Shown here: positions 1 to 7,675 of the stretch, piece by piece
Layout: every line of letters starts with the position of its first letter
Numbering within the stretch: position 1 is the first letter of the stretch
Origin: Glaciibacter superstes DSM 21135
GTDB taxonomy: Bacteria > Actinomycetota > Actinomycetes > Actinomycetales > Microbacteriaceae
Reading direction: 5' to 3'
Assembly (NCBI RefSeq): GCF_000421145.1
Contig: NZ_ATWH01000012.1
Coordinates: forward strand, 124,001-188,000
Length of the DNA: 64,000 nucleotides
Made by a program: the position numbers and the translations under genes
The notes under the pieces: model-generated
Database searches by the model: none
Told to the model about the DNA's origin: nothing
The model's input: only the letters and a program-made list of their open reading frames with translations

Positions 1-369
1 TTCCTTGGCGGCAGGCTTGTCGGCCTTCGGCTTCAGAACCGGCTTCTTCTTCTCGTCGGCGACGAAAGCGACCTTCTCTTCCTTGACCTTGACGGTGTTC
101 TTGGCGTTCTTGTCACCCTTGAAGATGCCCCAGTCGCCGGTGAGGCGGAGGAGTGCTTCAACCTGCTCGGTCGGCTGTGCGCCGACGCCGAGCCAGTACT
201 GCACGCGCTCGGACTCGACCTTGATGACCGAAGGCTCTTCGGTCGGGTGGTACTGGCCGATCTCTTCGATGACACGGCCATCGCGCTTGGTGCGCGAGTC
301 GGCGACGACGATGCGGTAGTACGGCGCGCGGAGCTTGCCCAGGCGCTTCAGACGGATTTTGACAGCCAC
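1..369 (-). CDS. rpsP: 30S ribosomal protein S16 (partial, 3' end beyond window)
   Basis: Structural protein of the small ribosomal subunit. The reverse-strand translation begins at a GTG at 369 and reads [20 protein letters not shown], the typical S16 N-terminus, followed by VVADSR and an IGQYHP segment. An AGGAGAA Shine-Dalgarno lies 3 nt upstream. The frame stays open to base 1, so the C-terminus is outside the window. The visible tail is rich in Lys, Ala and Pro, the low-complexity extension common in actinobacterial S16. It lies two genes from ffh, as in other actinobacteria, where rpsP is usually followed by a KH protein, rimM and trmD. Confidence 0.95.
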   Translation of the reverse strand, partial: MAVKIRLKRLGKLRAPYYRIVVADSRTKRDGRVIEEIGQYHPTEEPSVIKVESERVQYWLGVGAQPTEQVEALLRLTGDWGIFKGDKNAKNTVKVKEEKVAFVADEKKKPVLKPKADKPAAKE

Positions 370-502
370 AATTCTCCTGTGATTCTTAGATGTTTGGCGA
401 ACTGACTGCCGTGAGCGTGGGGGCACACTCGGCAGGAGGTCTAATGGGGTTCATGCCACGTCTGATTAGAGGGTCGAACGTGACGGAACTCGACTAATCA
501 TT

Positions 503-531
503 CTGTCATGCATCCCGGTGTTTGTGATAAT
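503..531 (+). promoter_or_regulatory. Promoter of the ybdK-like gene
   Basis: CTGTCA at 503-508 (4 of 6 bases of TTGACA), a 17-nt spacer and GATAAT at 526-531 form a good sigma-70-type promoter about 50 nt before the chosen start at 584. The -10 lies inside the palindrome at 523-542. The rest of the divergent gap (370-583) also carries the rpsP upstream region, where I see no convincing promoter. Confidence 0.55.
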
Positions 532-542
532 CGATCATCACA
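523..542. promoter_or_regulatory. 20-bp palindromic operator candidate
   Basis: TGTGAT-A-ATCGAT-C-ATCACA is symmetrical at all positions but one pair. It overlaps the -10 box and runs toward the probable transcription start of the ybdK-like gene, the usual place for a repressor site. The spacing between half sites is too long for a CRP site. The binding protein is unknown. Confidence 0.5.
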
Positions 543-583
543 CCCGTGAAATTATGGCGTGCAACCGAGGCAGAGGAATGCAC

Positions 584-1723
584 ATGAATATCGATTTTGC
601 CCCGTCGGAGCGTTCCACCGTGGGCATCGAGTGGGAACTCGCGCTCGTCGACCGCACCACTGGTGACCTGGTTTCGATCGCCGGCGACGTGCTCGAGGCG
701 CTGAACCAGGCCGACGGGTCCCCCCATCCGTCGATCACCGGCGAGCTCCTGCTGAACACCGTCGAGCTGGTCTCCGGCGTTCACCACACCGTTGCGAACG
801 CGGTGGCGGATGTTGTCGGCCAGCTTGACGAGGTTCGTGCCGTCACGGAACCCCGCGGCGTCGACCCCGTCTGCAGCGGATCGCATCCGTTCGGCCAGTG
901 GTTCGAACAGGAGGTGACAGACAAGGAGCGCTACCACAAGCTGATCGACCGCACCCAGTGGTGGGGGCGCAACATGATGATCTGGGGCATCCACGTGCAC
1001 GTGGGCATCGAAGCCAGGGACAAGGTGATGCCCATATTGGGCGGCCTGCTCGCCTACCTTCCGCACTTGCAGGCGCTGACCGCGTCCAGCCCGTTCTGGG
1101 CCGGCATCGACACCGGCTACGCCTCGAATCGCGCACTGATGTTCCAGCAGTTGCCGACGGCCGGGGCTCCGTGGGCCCTGCCGGACTGGCAGGCGTGGGA
1201 GGGCTACGTGGCCGACTTGACGGCGACCGGCATCATCGACGACGTGACAGAGGTGCGCTGGGACATTCGTCCTGCACCACGGTGGGGAACGATCGAGATC
1301 CGCGTCTGCGACGGCGTGTCGACCAGGGAGGAGCTCGGCGCCATCGCGGCGTTCATCCAGTGCCTCGTCGAGTGGATGAGCACACGACTCGACGCCGGGC
1401 ACGACGTGCCGACCATGCAGCCATGGTTCGTGCGAGAGAACAAGTGGCGAGCCGCCCGCTACGGCCTCGACGCGCAGATCATCCTCGATTCAGCGGGAAC
1501 GGAACGGCTGGTGACGGATGACGTGCGCACCCTCATCGACACCCTCGCGCCGACGGCCGAGCGCCTCGGCTGCTCGGTCGAACTCGATCAGTTGAACCTG
1601 ATCCTCGACGGTGGCGCCAGCTACCAGCGGCAGCGCAAGGTCGCGCAGGCGCATTGGGGCGACCTCCCGGCAGTTGTCAGTTCCCTCCGCAGGGAGTTGA
1701 AGTACGGGCTCGTCAGCTCATAG
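584..1723 (+). CDS. YbdK-type carboxylate-amine ligase (GCS2 family)
   Basis: ATP-dependent ligase of the glutamate-cysteine ligase 2 family (YbdK type), about 379 residues, which is the family length. The N-terminus has GIEWELALVD, the glutamate/ATP-site strand of the family. Later come WWGRNM, HVHVG (metal/ATP site) and RWDIRPAPRWGTIEIRVCD, all characteristic. E. coli YbdK has weak gamma-glutamylcysteine synthetase activity; the true substrate in actinobacteria is unsettled, and these organisms normally use mycothiol. I chose the ATG at 584 because AGAGG lies 7 nt before it; the ATG at 578 is too close. The gene is divergent from rpsP and has its own promoter and operator. Confidence 0.88.
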   Translation: MNIDFAPSERSTVGIEWELALVDRTTGDLVSIAGDVLEALNQADGSPHPSITGELLLNTVELVSGVHHTVANAVADVVGQLDEVRAVTEPRGVDPVCSGSHPFGQWFEQEVTDKERYHKLIDRTQWWGRNMMIWGIHVHVGIEARDKVMPILGGLLAYLPHLQALTASSPFWAGIDTGYASNRALMFQQLPTAGAPWALPDWQAWEGYVADLTATGIIDDVTEVRWDIRPAPRWGTIEIRVCDGVSTREELGAIAAFIQCLVEWMSTRLDAGHDVPTMQPWFVRENKWRAARYGLDAQIILDSAGTERLVTDDVRTLIDTLAPTAERLGCSVELDQLNLILDGGASYQRQRKVAQAHWGDLPAVVSSLRRELKYGLVSS

Positions 1724-1743
1724 CAGCGGCGTCAGGCTGCTGC

Positions 1744-2541
1744 TCAGGCGTTCTTGGCATCGCGCCAGGCCAGCCACTGTCGTACCGGCGCCAGGTCGTG
1801 TTCTGGGCCGGTGATGCCCACCGTGAACAGGCGCGCGCCGAGTTCGTAGAGGGCGTCGGCCTCCTTGGCCGTTCGCGCCTTGAGCTCCGTGGAGATCTCG
1901 ATCTCCTCGATGTCTCTGCCGACCCGTTCACACCAGTCCGCGAGCACGACGAGCTTGTGTTCCATGACGGTCGGCGACGAGAACGAATGCCAGATGTCGG
2001 CGTGCTCGGCAACAATGCGCAGCGTCTTCTTCTCTCCGCCGCCACCGATCAGCACCGGAATGTCACGCACCGGGGCAGGATTCAGGAGCGACCAGCGCTT
2101 CTCAATGCGTGCCAGGTCCGCGTCGAGGGCGTTCAAGCGCGTGCCCGGCGTTCCGAACTCGTAGCCGTACTCGTCGTAATCGCGCTCGAACCAGCCTGCA
2201 CCGGTTCCGAAGATGAACCGGCCACCGCTGATGTGATCGATGGTGCGAGCCATGTCTGCCTGTAGGTCGGCATTGCGGTAACTGCTGCAATTGACCAACG
2301 CCCCGAGCTGGATCGTCGAAGTCTGCTCTGCCCAGGCGGCGAGCATCGTCCACGATTCGAAGTGCAGGCCGTCAGGGTCGCCCTGGAGGGGAAAGAAGTG
2401 GTCCCAGTTGAACGCGATATCGACGCCGAGTGCCTCGATCTCGGCCAGAGTCGACCTGATGCGGTCGTACGGGGCATGCTGCGGCGCGATCTGTACGCCG
2501 ATGCGCACTGCTCGGTCCACGGCCGAACGGGGCTGTCCCAT
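1744..2541 (-). CDS. LLM-class (luciferase-like) F420-dependent oxidoreductase
   Basis: A 265-residue TIM-barrel protein of the bacterial luciferase-like monooxygenase family. Visible family marks are VDIAFNWDHFFPL near residue 40, the strand ending LGALV near 80, and SGGRFIFGTGAGWFERDY near 105-125, the phosphate/cofactor segment of F420-binding LLM proteins. It probably uses F420 or FMN; the substrate cannot be read from sequence. The ATG lies 2 nt after the stop of the META-domain lipoprotein gene, so the two are probably cotranscribed and translationally coupled. It is convergent with the ybdK-like gene, with 20 nt between stops. Confidence 0.85.
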   Translation of the reverse strand: MGQPRSAVDRAVRIGVQIAPQHAPYDRIRSTLAEIEALGVDIAFNWDHFFPLQGDPDGLHFESWTMLAAWAEQTSTIQLGALVNCSSYRNADLQADMARTIDHISGGRFIFGTGAGWFERDYDEYGYEFGTPGTRLNALDADLARIEKRWSLLNPAPVRDIPVLIGGGGEKKTLRIVAEHADIWHSFSSPTVMEHKLVVLADWCERVGRDIEEIEISTELKARTAKEADALYELGARLFTVGITGPEHDLAPVRQWLAWRDAKNA

Positions 2542-2543
2542 CG

Positions 2544-3038
2544 TCAGTTGACCGGAGTGAGGTCTTCGTTGCCAGCGACCAGGGTCGCGGTGACCTCGCC
2601 CGCGGCATCCTTGAGCGTCAGCGTCGTGCCCTCGAGTGCCGCGGCCTTCGCCTCACTGAAGAGGCTCGGGATCGGTTTGCCTTCACAGAAGATGAGTGTG
2701 TGCGGGCCGGCAGTGGTCGTCAGAGCGCCGTCGGCGCCCAGCTCCCACGTGCCCTGCACGCCGTTGCAGCCGTCCGATGCCGTCCAGGTGCCGTCATCGA
2801 CGATCGTCAGGAACGGGGTCTTGGGAGAGTTCAGTGCTTCGTCAGACACCCAGGTGCCGACAAGTTCCTCAGCGGTGATGGCGCTGGACGGTTCCGCAGA
2901 GGGAGTGCCCGTCGTTCCGCTCGGAGTTCCGCCGGCCGGTCCAGTGCACCCGCTGAGCAGCGCAGCCGCCAGGAACGCCGTCCCGACGAGCAAAGCCAGC
3001 TTGCCGGCTCGTCGTGTGTTCCGTTTGTCATTGTGCAA
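2544..3038 (-). CDS. META-domain (HslJ-like) lipoprotein
   Basis: A 164-residue secreted lipoprotein. The N-terminus has positive charges, a hydrophobic stretch from about residue 15 and the lipobox LLSGC ending near residue 31. A Pro/Thr/Ser linker follows, then a domain starting GTWVSD with the paired DGTWTASDGCNG and GPHTLIFC pattern of META/HslJ domains, associated in other bacteria with motility secretion or heat-shock/novobiocin resistance. Here the function is unknown. It sits downstream of ffh on the same strand and directly upstream of the LLM gene. Confidence 0.72.
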   Translation of the reverse strand: MHNDKRNTRRAGKLALLVGTAFLAAALLSGCTGPAGGTPSGTTGTPSAEPSSAITAEELVGTWVSDEALNSPKTPFLTIVDDGTWTASDGCNGVQGTWELGADGALTTTAGPHTLIFCEGKPIPSLFSEAKAAALEGTTLTLKDAAGEVTATLVAGNEDLTPVN

Positions 3039-3093
3039 AGCAGACCCCCTGGCGCCTCGTTGATGTTGCCGAATCTATTTCGTCTTGCTGGGA

Positions 3094-4668
3094 TTACCGT
3101 CCGAGCATCTTCTGCAGTGCTGCCAGTTCTTCTTCACTCGGCCCGTCAGGTTTGCCCGCGTTGCCGCTGAGTCCGAACCCGGATCCGCCCACGCCTGCAA
3201 CGGCTCCGCCCTGCTTCACACCATTAGCCAGCGCTGCGTTCTCTGCAGCGCGCTTGGCCGGATTTCCCGACTTCGAGCCCTTCTTCTTCTGCTGCGGCTT
3301 GCCGCGGCCACCGCTGAATCCCGCCCCGGGAACGGGACCCATGCCCGGAACGTTCGGCATGCCACCCCTTGCGACGGTCTTCATCATCTTCGCCGCCTGC
3401 TCGAAACGCTGCACGAGCTGGTTCACCTCAGTGACGCTCGAGCCGGAACCGCGGGCAATTCGCAACCGCCTCGATCCGTTGAGCAGCTTCGGCGTTGTGC
3501 GCTCCGTCCGTGTCATCGACTGGATGATCGCCTCAGTGCGAACGATCTCGCGTTCGTCGAAGTTGTCCAGCTGCTGCTTCATGGCTCCGGCACCCGGCAG
3601 CATGCCCATCATCTTCTTGATCGAACCCATGTTGCGCAGTTGCTGCATCTGGCCGAGGAAGTCATCGAGCGTGAAGCTGTCGGTGGCGAACTTCTCGGCG
3701 ACCTTCTTCGCTTCGTCCTCGTCAAACGCGTCCTGCGCCTGCTCGATCAGGGTCAGGATGTCGCCGAGGTCCAGGATGCGGCTGGCCATCCGGTCGGGGT
3801 GGAACGGTTCGAAGTCGTCGAGGCTCTCACCTGTCGAGGCGAACATGATCGGCCGACCGGTCATGGAGGCCACGGAGAGTGCGGCACCACCGCGCGCGTC
3901 ACCGTCCAGCTTTGTCAGCACAACGCCGGTGAAATCCACTCCGTCCTGGAAGGCCTTCGCCGTGGCGACGGCGTCCTGGCCGATCATCGCATCGATCACA
4001 AAGAGCACTTCATCCGGGTCGACGGCCTTGCGGATGTCGGCGGCCTGCTTCATCATCTCCGCGTCGACACCGAGACGACCCGCGGTGTCGACGATCATCA
4101 CGTCGTGCTGCTTCTGCTCGGCGAACTTCACCGCGTCTCGAGCCACCTTCACCGGGTTGCCGACGCCATTGCCGGGTTCCGGAGCGTAGACCGCAACACC
4201 GGCCTGCGCCCCGACTACCTGGAGCTGGGTGACCGCGTTCGGTCGCTGGAGGTCAGCGGCCACGAGAACGGGTGTGTGGCCGTCTTTGGCCAGCCACTTC
4301 GCGAGCTTTCCGGCCAGGGTGGTCTTGCCAGCACCCTGGAGTCCGGCGAGCATGATGATCGTCGGTGGCTTCTTCGCGAACTCGAGTCGTCTCTGCTGCC
4401 CGCCGAGGATCTGCACCAGCTCCTCGTTGACGATCTGCACAACCTGTTGGGCAGGATTCAGCGCTTTGTTGACCTCGTCGCCGAGTGCGCGCTCGCGCAC
4501 CTTGCCGGTGAAGTCCTTGACCACGTCGAGGGCGACGTCGGCGTCGAGCAGGGCCCGGCGGATCTCGCGGACCGTGCCGTCGACATCCGCTGCAGAGAGC
4601 TTGCCCTTTGTGCGAAGGTTCTTGAACGTCTCCGCGAGACGATCTGAAAGGTTTCCAAAAGTAGCCAT
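3094..4668 (-). CDS. ffh: Signal recognition particle protein Ffh
   Basis: SRP54 GTPase of 524 residues; with SRP RNA it binds signal peptides at the ribosome and docks with FtsY. The N-domain starts MATFGNLSDRLAETFKNL. The G domain has GLQGAGKTT near residue 108 (P-loop), DTAGR near 190 and TKLDGDARGG near 250. The Met-rich M domain (GQMQQLRNMGSIKKMMGMLPG) spans roughly 330-430. The C-tail is a low-complexity Gly/Lys/Pro region typical of actinobacteria. TAAACT at 4683-4678 lies 9 nt before the ATG with no clear Shine-Dalgarno, so a leaderless message is likely. ftsY lies one gene upstream. Confidence 0.98.
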   Translation of the reverse strand: MATFGNLSDRLAETFKNLRTKGKLSAADVDGTVREIRRALLDADVALDVVKDFTGKVRERALGDEVNKALNPAQQVVQIVNEELVQILGGQQRRLEFAKKPPTIIMLAGLQGAGKTTLAGKLAKWLAKDGHTPVLVAADLQRPNAVTQLQVVGAQAGVAVYAPEPGNGVGNPVKVARDAVKFAEQKQHDVMIVDTAGRLGVDAEMMKQAADIRKAVDPDEVLFVIDAMIGQDAVATAKAFQDGVDFTGVVLTKLDGDARGGAALSVASMTGRPIMFASTGESLDDFEPFHPDRMASRILDLGDILTLIEQAQDAFDEDEAKKVAEKFATDSFTLDDFLGQMQQLRNMGSIKKMMGMLPGAGAMKQQLDNFDEREIVRTEAIIQSMTRTERTTPKLLNGSRRLRIARGSGSSVTEVNQLVQRFEQAAKMMKTVARGGMPNVPGMGPVPGAGFSGGRGKPQQKKKGSKSGNPAKRAAENAALANGVKQGGAVAGVGGSGFGLSGNAGKPDGPSEEELAALQKMLGR

Positions 4669-4693
4669 GGTGACTCTAGTTTAACGCCCGTCG

Positions 4694-5197
4694 TCAGCGT
4701 TCGACGGCCACGGCGACGGTGTCACCGTGCACGTCGACCGTCACCACCAGCAGCGAGTCGCTGTCATCTGGGCTGATCGAATAGTCGAGCAACGCAAAAT
4801 GCTCGTCGCTGCCGCCATGGTGTGGGTGGAAGCCAATCCGTTGGAGCCGCAACGAGCGCAGGAAGTCGATCTGCCGGTCGCCGGAATCCCAGATGATGGC
4901 GTCGTCGAGCGCGTCGTCATCCAGCTCCTCAAGTTGTTCGTTGATGTACCGCAGTGTCGCGCTCTCCTCCGAGCTCAGCTCGGCGACGAGCGATTCCCGC
5001 GCCTGCGAGTCGAGTTCTTCAATCGAGGAGATCATCGCGGCCGCGATATCGAGTGATTCCGAGGCAACGGATGCCTCATCGGGCGAGTTGAGGTCGACGC
5101 CGACGTTCTGGTCCCCCAGTTCGACAGTGTCTGACCAGTACACCTCCCCCTCGTCTTCGCTGCCGAGGATGCCGAAGAAGTCGTGTTCGATGGTCAT
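4694..5197 (-). CDS. Acidic hypothetical protein, probable DUF2004
   Basis: A 167-residue, strongly acidic, cytosolic protein with no signal peptide or membrane segment. It starts MTIEHDFFGILGSE and ends in VTVDVHGDTVAVAVER. The layout (a short beta N-terminus, an acidic helical middle with LEELDDDALDD, a C-terminal beta segment) resembles DUF2004-type proteins, but this is from memory and tentative. It lies between ftsY (17 nt upstream) and ffh (25 nt downstream) on the same strand, so it is probably cotranscribed with ftsY. No function can be assigned. Confidence 0.7.
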   Translation of the reverse strand: MTIEHDFFGILGSEDEGEVYWSDTVELGDQNVGVDLNSPDEASVASESLDIAAAMISSIEELDSQARESLVAELSSEESATLRYINEQLEELDDDALDDAIIWDSGDRQIDFLRSLRLQRIGFHPHHGGSDEHFALLDYSISPDDSDSLLVVTVDVHGDTVAVAVER

Positions 5198-5214
5198 GTG
5201 GGCTCCTTCCCTTC

Positions 5215-6090
5215 TCAGCCGACGAGCTTCTGCGCAAAAACGTGGGGTGTGAAGCCGGTGAGATCGTTGATCCCCTCGCCCTGTCCGATCAGCTTGATCG
5301 GAATTCCGGTCTTCTCCTGCACGGCAAGCACAAATCCACCTTTGGCGGACCCGTCGAGTTTGGTGAGCACGAGGCCGGTCACGCCGGCGTGCTCGATGAA
5401 CGCCTCCGCCTGCGCGAGTCCGTTCTGCCCTGTCGTGGCATCAAGCACCAGCAGCACCTCGGAGATCGGAGCCTGCTTCTCGATGACCCTGCGCACCTTG
5501 GTGAGCTCATCCATCAGGCCGCCTTTGGTCTGAAGCCGGCCGGCGGTGTCGATGATCACGATCTCGATGCCTTCTGACTTCGCCTTCTCGACGGTCTGAA
5601 AGGCGACGGATGCTGGATCCTGGCCGTGCGCCTGCGGCCGCACGATCTGCGCGCCGGCACGTTCCGCCCAGGTGGCGAGTTGTTCAACGGCTGCCGCGCG
5701 GAAGGTGTCGGCAGCACCGACCACAACGCTGCGGTCGTAGGTGCGGAGGAACTTGGCGAACTTGCCGATGGTCGTCGTCTTACCCACCCCGTTCACGCCC
5801 ACGACGAGCACGACGGCAGGTCGCTCGCTGAGCTTCAGGGTCGGGTCGAGTTTTGCGAGCCGTTCCTCGATGCCTTCGCGAAGCATCCGTTGCAGGTCTG
5901 CTGGGTCTGTTGTCTTGTACCTGTCGACCTTTGCGCGCAGTTCGGTGATCACCGCGTCAGTGATGTCGGGGCCGAAATCGGCCTGGATCAGCGCATCTTC
6001 CAGATCGTCCCAGGTCTCCGCGTCGATCGTCTTCTTTGCGAACATGCCGCGCAGGGCGCCGGAGAGTGACCAGGAGGTGCGATCTGCCAT
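5215..6090 (-). CDS. ftsY: Signal recognition particle receptor FtsY
   Basis: SRP receptor GTPase, 291 residues. The NG domain is complete: VGVNGVGKTTTIGK near residue 98 (P-loop), FRAAAVEQL, DTAGRLQTKGGLMDEL near 180 and TKLDGSAKGG near 240. It lacks the long acidic A domain of E. coli FtsY and starts almost at the N domain, as in many actinobacteria, where a short amphipathic N-terminus binds the membrane. TAGGCT at 6102-6097 lies 6 nt before the ATG, so the transcript is probably leaderless. Confidence 0.97.
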   Translation of the reverse strand: MADRTSWSLSGALRGMFAKKTIDAETWDDLEDALIQADFGPDITDAVITELRAKVDRYKTTDPADLQRMLREGIEERLAKLDPTLKLSERPAVVLVVGVNGVGKTTTIGKFAKFLRTYDRSVVVGAADTFRAAAVEQLATWAERAGAQIVRPQAHGQDPASVAFQTVEKAKSEGIEIVIIDTAGRLQTKGGLMDELTKVRRVIEKQAPISEVLLVLDATTGQNGLAQAEAFIEHAGVTGLVLTKLDGSAKGGFVLAVQEKTGIPIKLIGQGEGINDLTGFTPHVFAQKLVG

Positions 6091-6241
6091 GCCTCTAGCC
6101 TACGGTCTCTCCCGGCCACCTCCTCCGTGAGCGCAGGCCGATTCACAGGCAGAAGGGCTGGTGCGGTGCCACCGGGCTCGCTACTCTCAGCAGAGTCGGT
6201 GGTCGTCTGCCCGCCGGTGTCACCTCCCGAAGGGTTTCACC

Positions 6242-7636
6242 ATGACACTCGAAGCACACAGCACCGAATCCGCCGCTGAAAACGCCGACTCGGTGCTCGC
6301 TGCGCTTGCCGTCGATCTGGGCGGCCGCGTGGTTTTGCCGGCGGACGCCGGCTGGGACGCGGCCCGTGCACCGTGGAACATCTCCGTCGACCAAAAGCCT
6401 GCCGCTGTTGCGACTCCACTCGATATTAGAGACATCCAGCGGATCCTGGTCGCGGCCAGGGAAGCCGGGCTCGGCGTCACCGTGCAACCTCGCGGACACG
6501 GAGCGAACGGTGACGCCGCGGGTTGCATCCTGGTTCGCATGTCCGCCTTCGACGAGATCAGTGTCGACACCGACGCACGTACAGCGCGGATCGGAGCTGG
6601 AGTGCTCTGGGGAACGTTTCTTCCCCACCTGGACGGCACCGGACTGATTCCGCTCGCCGGAACCAGCCCAGACGTCAGCGTGATCGGGTACCTGCTCTCC
6701 GGTGGTCACTCCTGGTTCAGTCGATGGAAGGGCCTGGCTGCCCATTCGATTCGCGCCGTGGAACTCGTCGACGCGCAGGGTGACGTGCGCCGAATCACCG
6801 CAGAAAGCGATGCCGAGCTATTCTGGGCGCTTCGCGGTGGCGGAGGTCTCTTCGGCGTCGTCACAGCAGTGGAGATCGAGCTGTTCGAGGCGCCGGCGCT
6901 GTTCGGCGGCAAGATCCTCTTTCCCGACGCGGTTGCCGAGACGGTGTTCGCGCAGGTCACCGACCTCATGACTGATGCGCCCGCCGAGCTCAGCATCTTC
7001 TTCGGAATGATCAACTTCCCCGACGCGCCGTTCATACCGGAGCCGATGCGAGGCCAGACCTTCGCCAACGTCGACGTCGTCTTTGTCGGCACGGCTGAGT
7101 CGGCCGCGCCATTGCTCGCACCGTTGCTGGCCTCCGCTCCCGTGATCGCCGACCAAACCAGGCCGTTCACAATTTCAGAGCTCGGCCAGGTGGCGGCGGA
7201 ACCGGAGGAACCCATCGCCGCGCTCGACCTGGGCGCCTCGATCGTCGATCTCCAGGGCGATGCGGTCGCCGCGCTCGTCGGGGCCTTCCGTGCCGCCACA
7301 CCGGATGGCCTCACCATGATGCAGCTACGCAGGCTGGGTGGCGCGGTCAGCGACACCGCGGCAGGCGATTCCGCGGTGGTCGGGAACCTGGATTCGGCTT
7401 ACCTGCTGTTTGCTGCCGCGATCCTGATGGGCCCGTTACCGAGGGACCGATCGCTGTTTTCCCCGCTGGAGTCGGCACTCGAAGGGCGCACGGTGCCTCG
7501 CTCTGTCGTCTCGCTTCTCACCAGCGGCCAGACGCTCGCCTACGCGTACCCCGCAGAGACGCTGCGGCGACTGGCCGCTGTCAAGGCGATGGTCGACCCC
7601 GGCAACGTCATCCGCAGCAACCGCCCACTCCCCTGA
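6242..7636 (+). CDS. FAD-binding oxidoreductase (VAO/PCMH type with BBE domain)
   Basis: A 464-residue flavoprotein of the vanillyl-alcohol-oxidase fold. The PCMH domain has VATPLDIRDIQRIL, then QPRGHGAN, where the His of RGHG is the usual covalent FAD attachment site, and GTSPDVSVIGYLLSGGHSW. The C-terminal substrate domain ends in the BBE-like AVKAMVDPGNVIRSNRPL. It probably oxidises an alcohol or sugar; the substrate is unknown. I chose the ATG at 6242 because GAAGGG lies 7 nt before it. It interrupts the usual ftsY-smc neighbourhood and faces smc convergently, which suggests an insertion of a non-core gene. Confidence 0.85.
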   Translation: MTLEAHSTESAAENADSVLAALAVDLGGRVVLPADAGWDAARAPWNISVDQKPAAVATPLDIRDIQRILVAAREAGLGVTVQPRGHGANGDAAGCILVRMSAFDEISVDTDARTARIGAGVLWGTFLPHLDGTGLIPLAGTSPDVSVIGYLLSGGHSWFSRWKGLAAHSIRAVELVDAQGDVRRITAESDAELFWALRGGGGLFGVVTAVEIELFEAPALFGGKILFPDAVAETVFAQVTDLMTDAPAELSIFFGMINFPDAPFIPEPMRGQTFANVDVVFVGTAESAAPLLAPLLASAPVIADQTRPFTISELGQVAAEPEEPIAALDLGASIVDLQGDAVAALVGAFRAATPDGLTMMQLRRLGGAVSDTAAGDSAVVGNLDSAYLLFAAAILMGPLPRDRSLFSPLESALEGRTVPRSVVSLLTSGQTLAYAYPAETLRRLAAVKAMVDPGNVIRSNRPLP

Positions 7637-7675
7637 CCCGACTTCCTGCCATGGTGGCTCTCACTGCGGGTCAGG
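7632..7675. terminator. Bidirectional stem-loop between the flavoprotein gene and smc
   Basis: CCTGACCCG at 7632-7640 and CGGGTCAGG at 7667-7675 form a perfect 9-bp stem that includes the stop codons of both convergent genes. A smaller GCCA/TGGC stem lies in the 26-nt loop. There is no T-run, so it may act as a pause or as mRNA 3'-end protection rather than a strong intrinsic terminator. Confidence 0.4.

Noticed and set aside
370..500. rpsP promoter
   Set aside because: An inverted repeat (TGATTAG at 463-469, CTAATCA at 494-500) and several AT-rich hexamers exist, but no -35/-10 pair with proper spacing stands out.
523..542. CRP-type site
   Set aside because: The half sites TGTGA and TCACA are 10 nt apart, not the 6 nt of the CRP consensus, so I report only a palindrome.
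3014..4647. Long plus-strand ORFs opposite ffh (391 and 520 codons)
   Set aside because: Their composition is that of GC-rich antisense shadows, with His/Arg/Leu-rich, motif-free translations; the minus strand encodes a complete Ffh.
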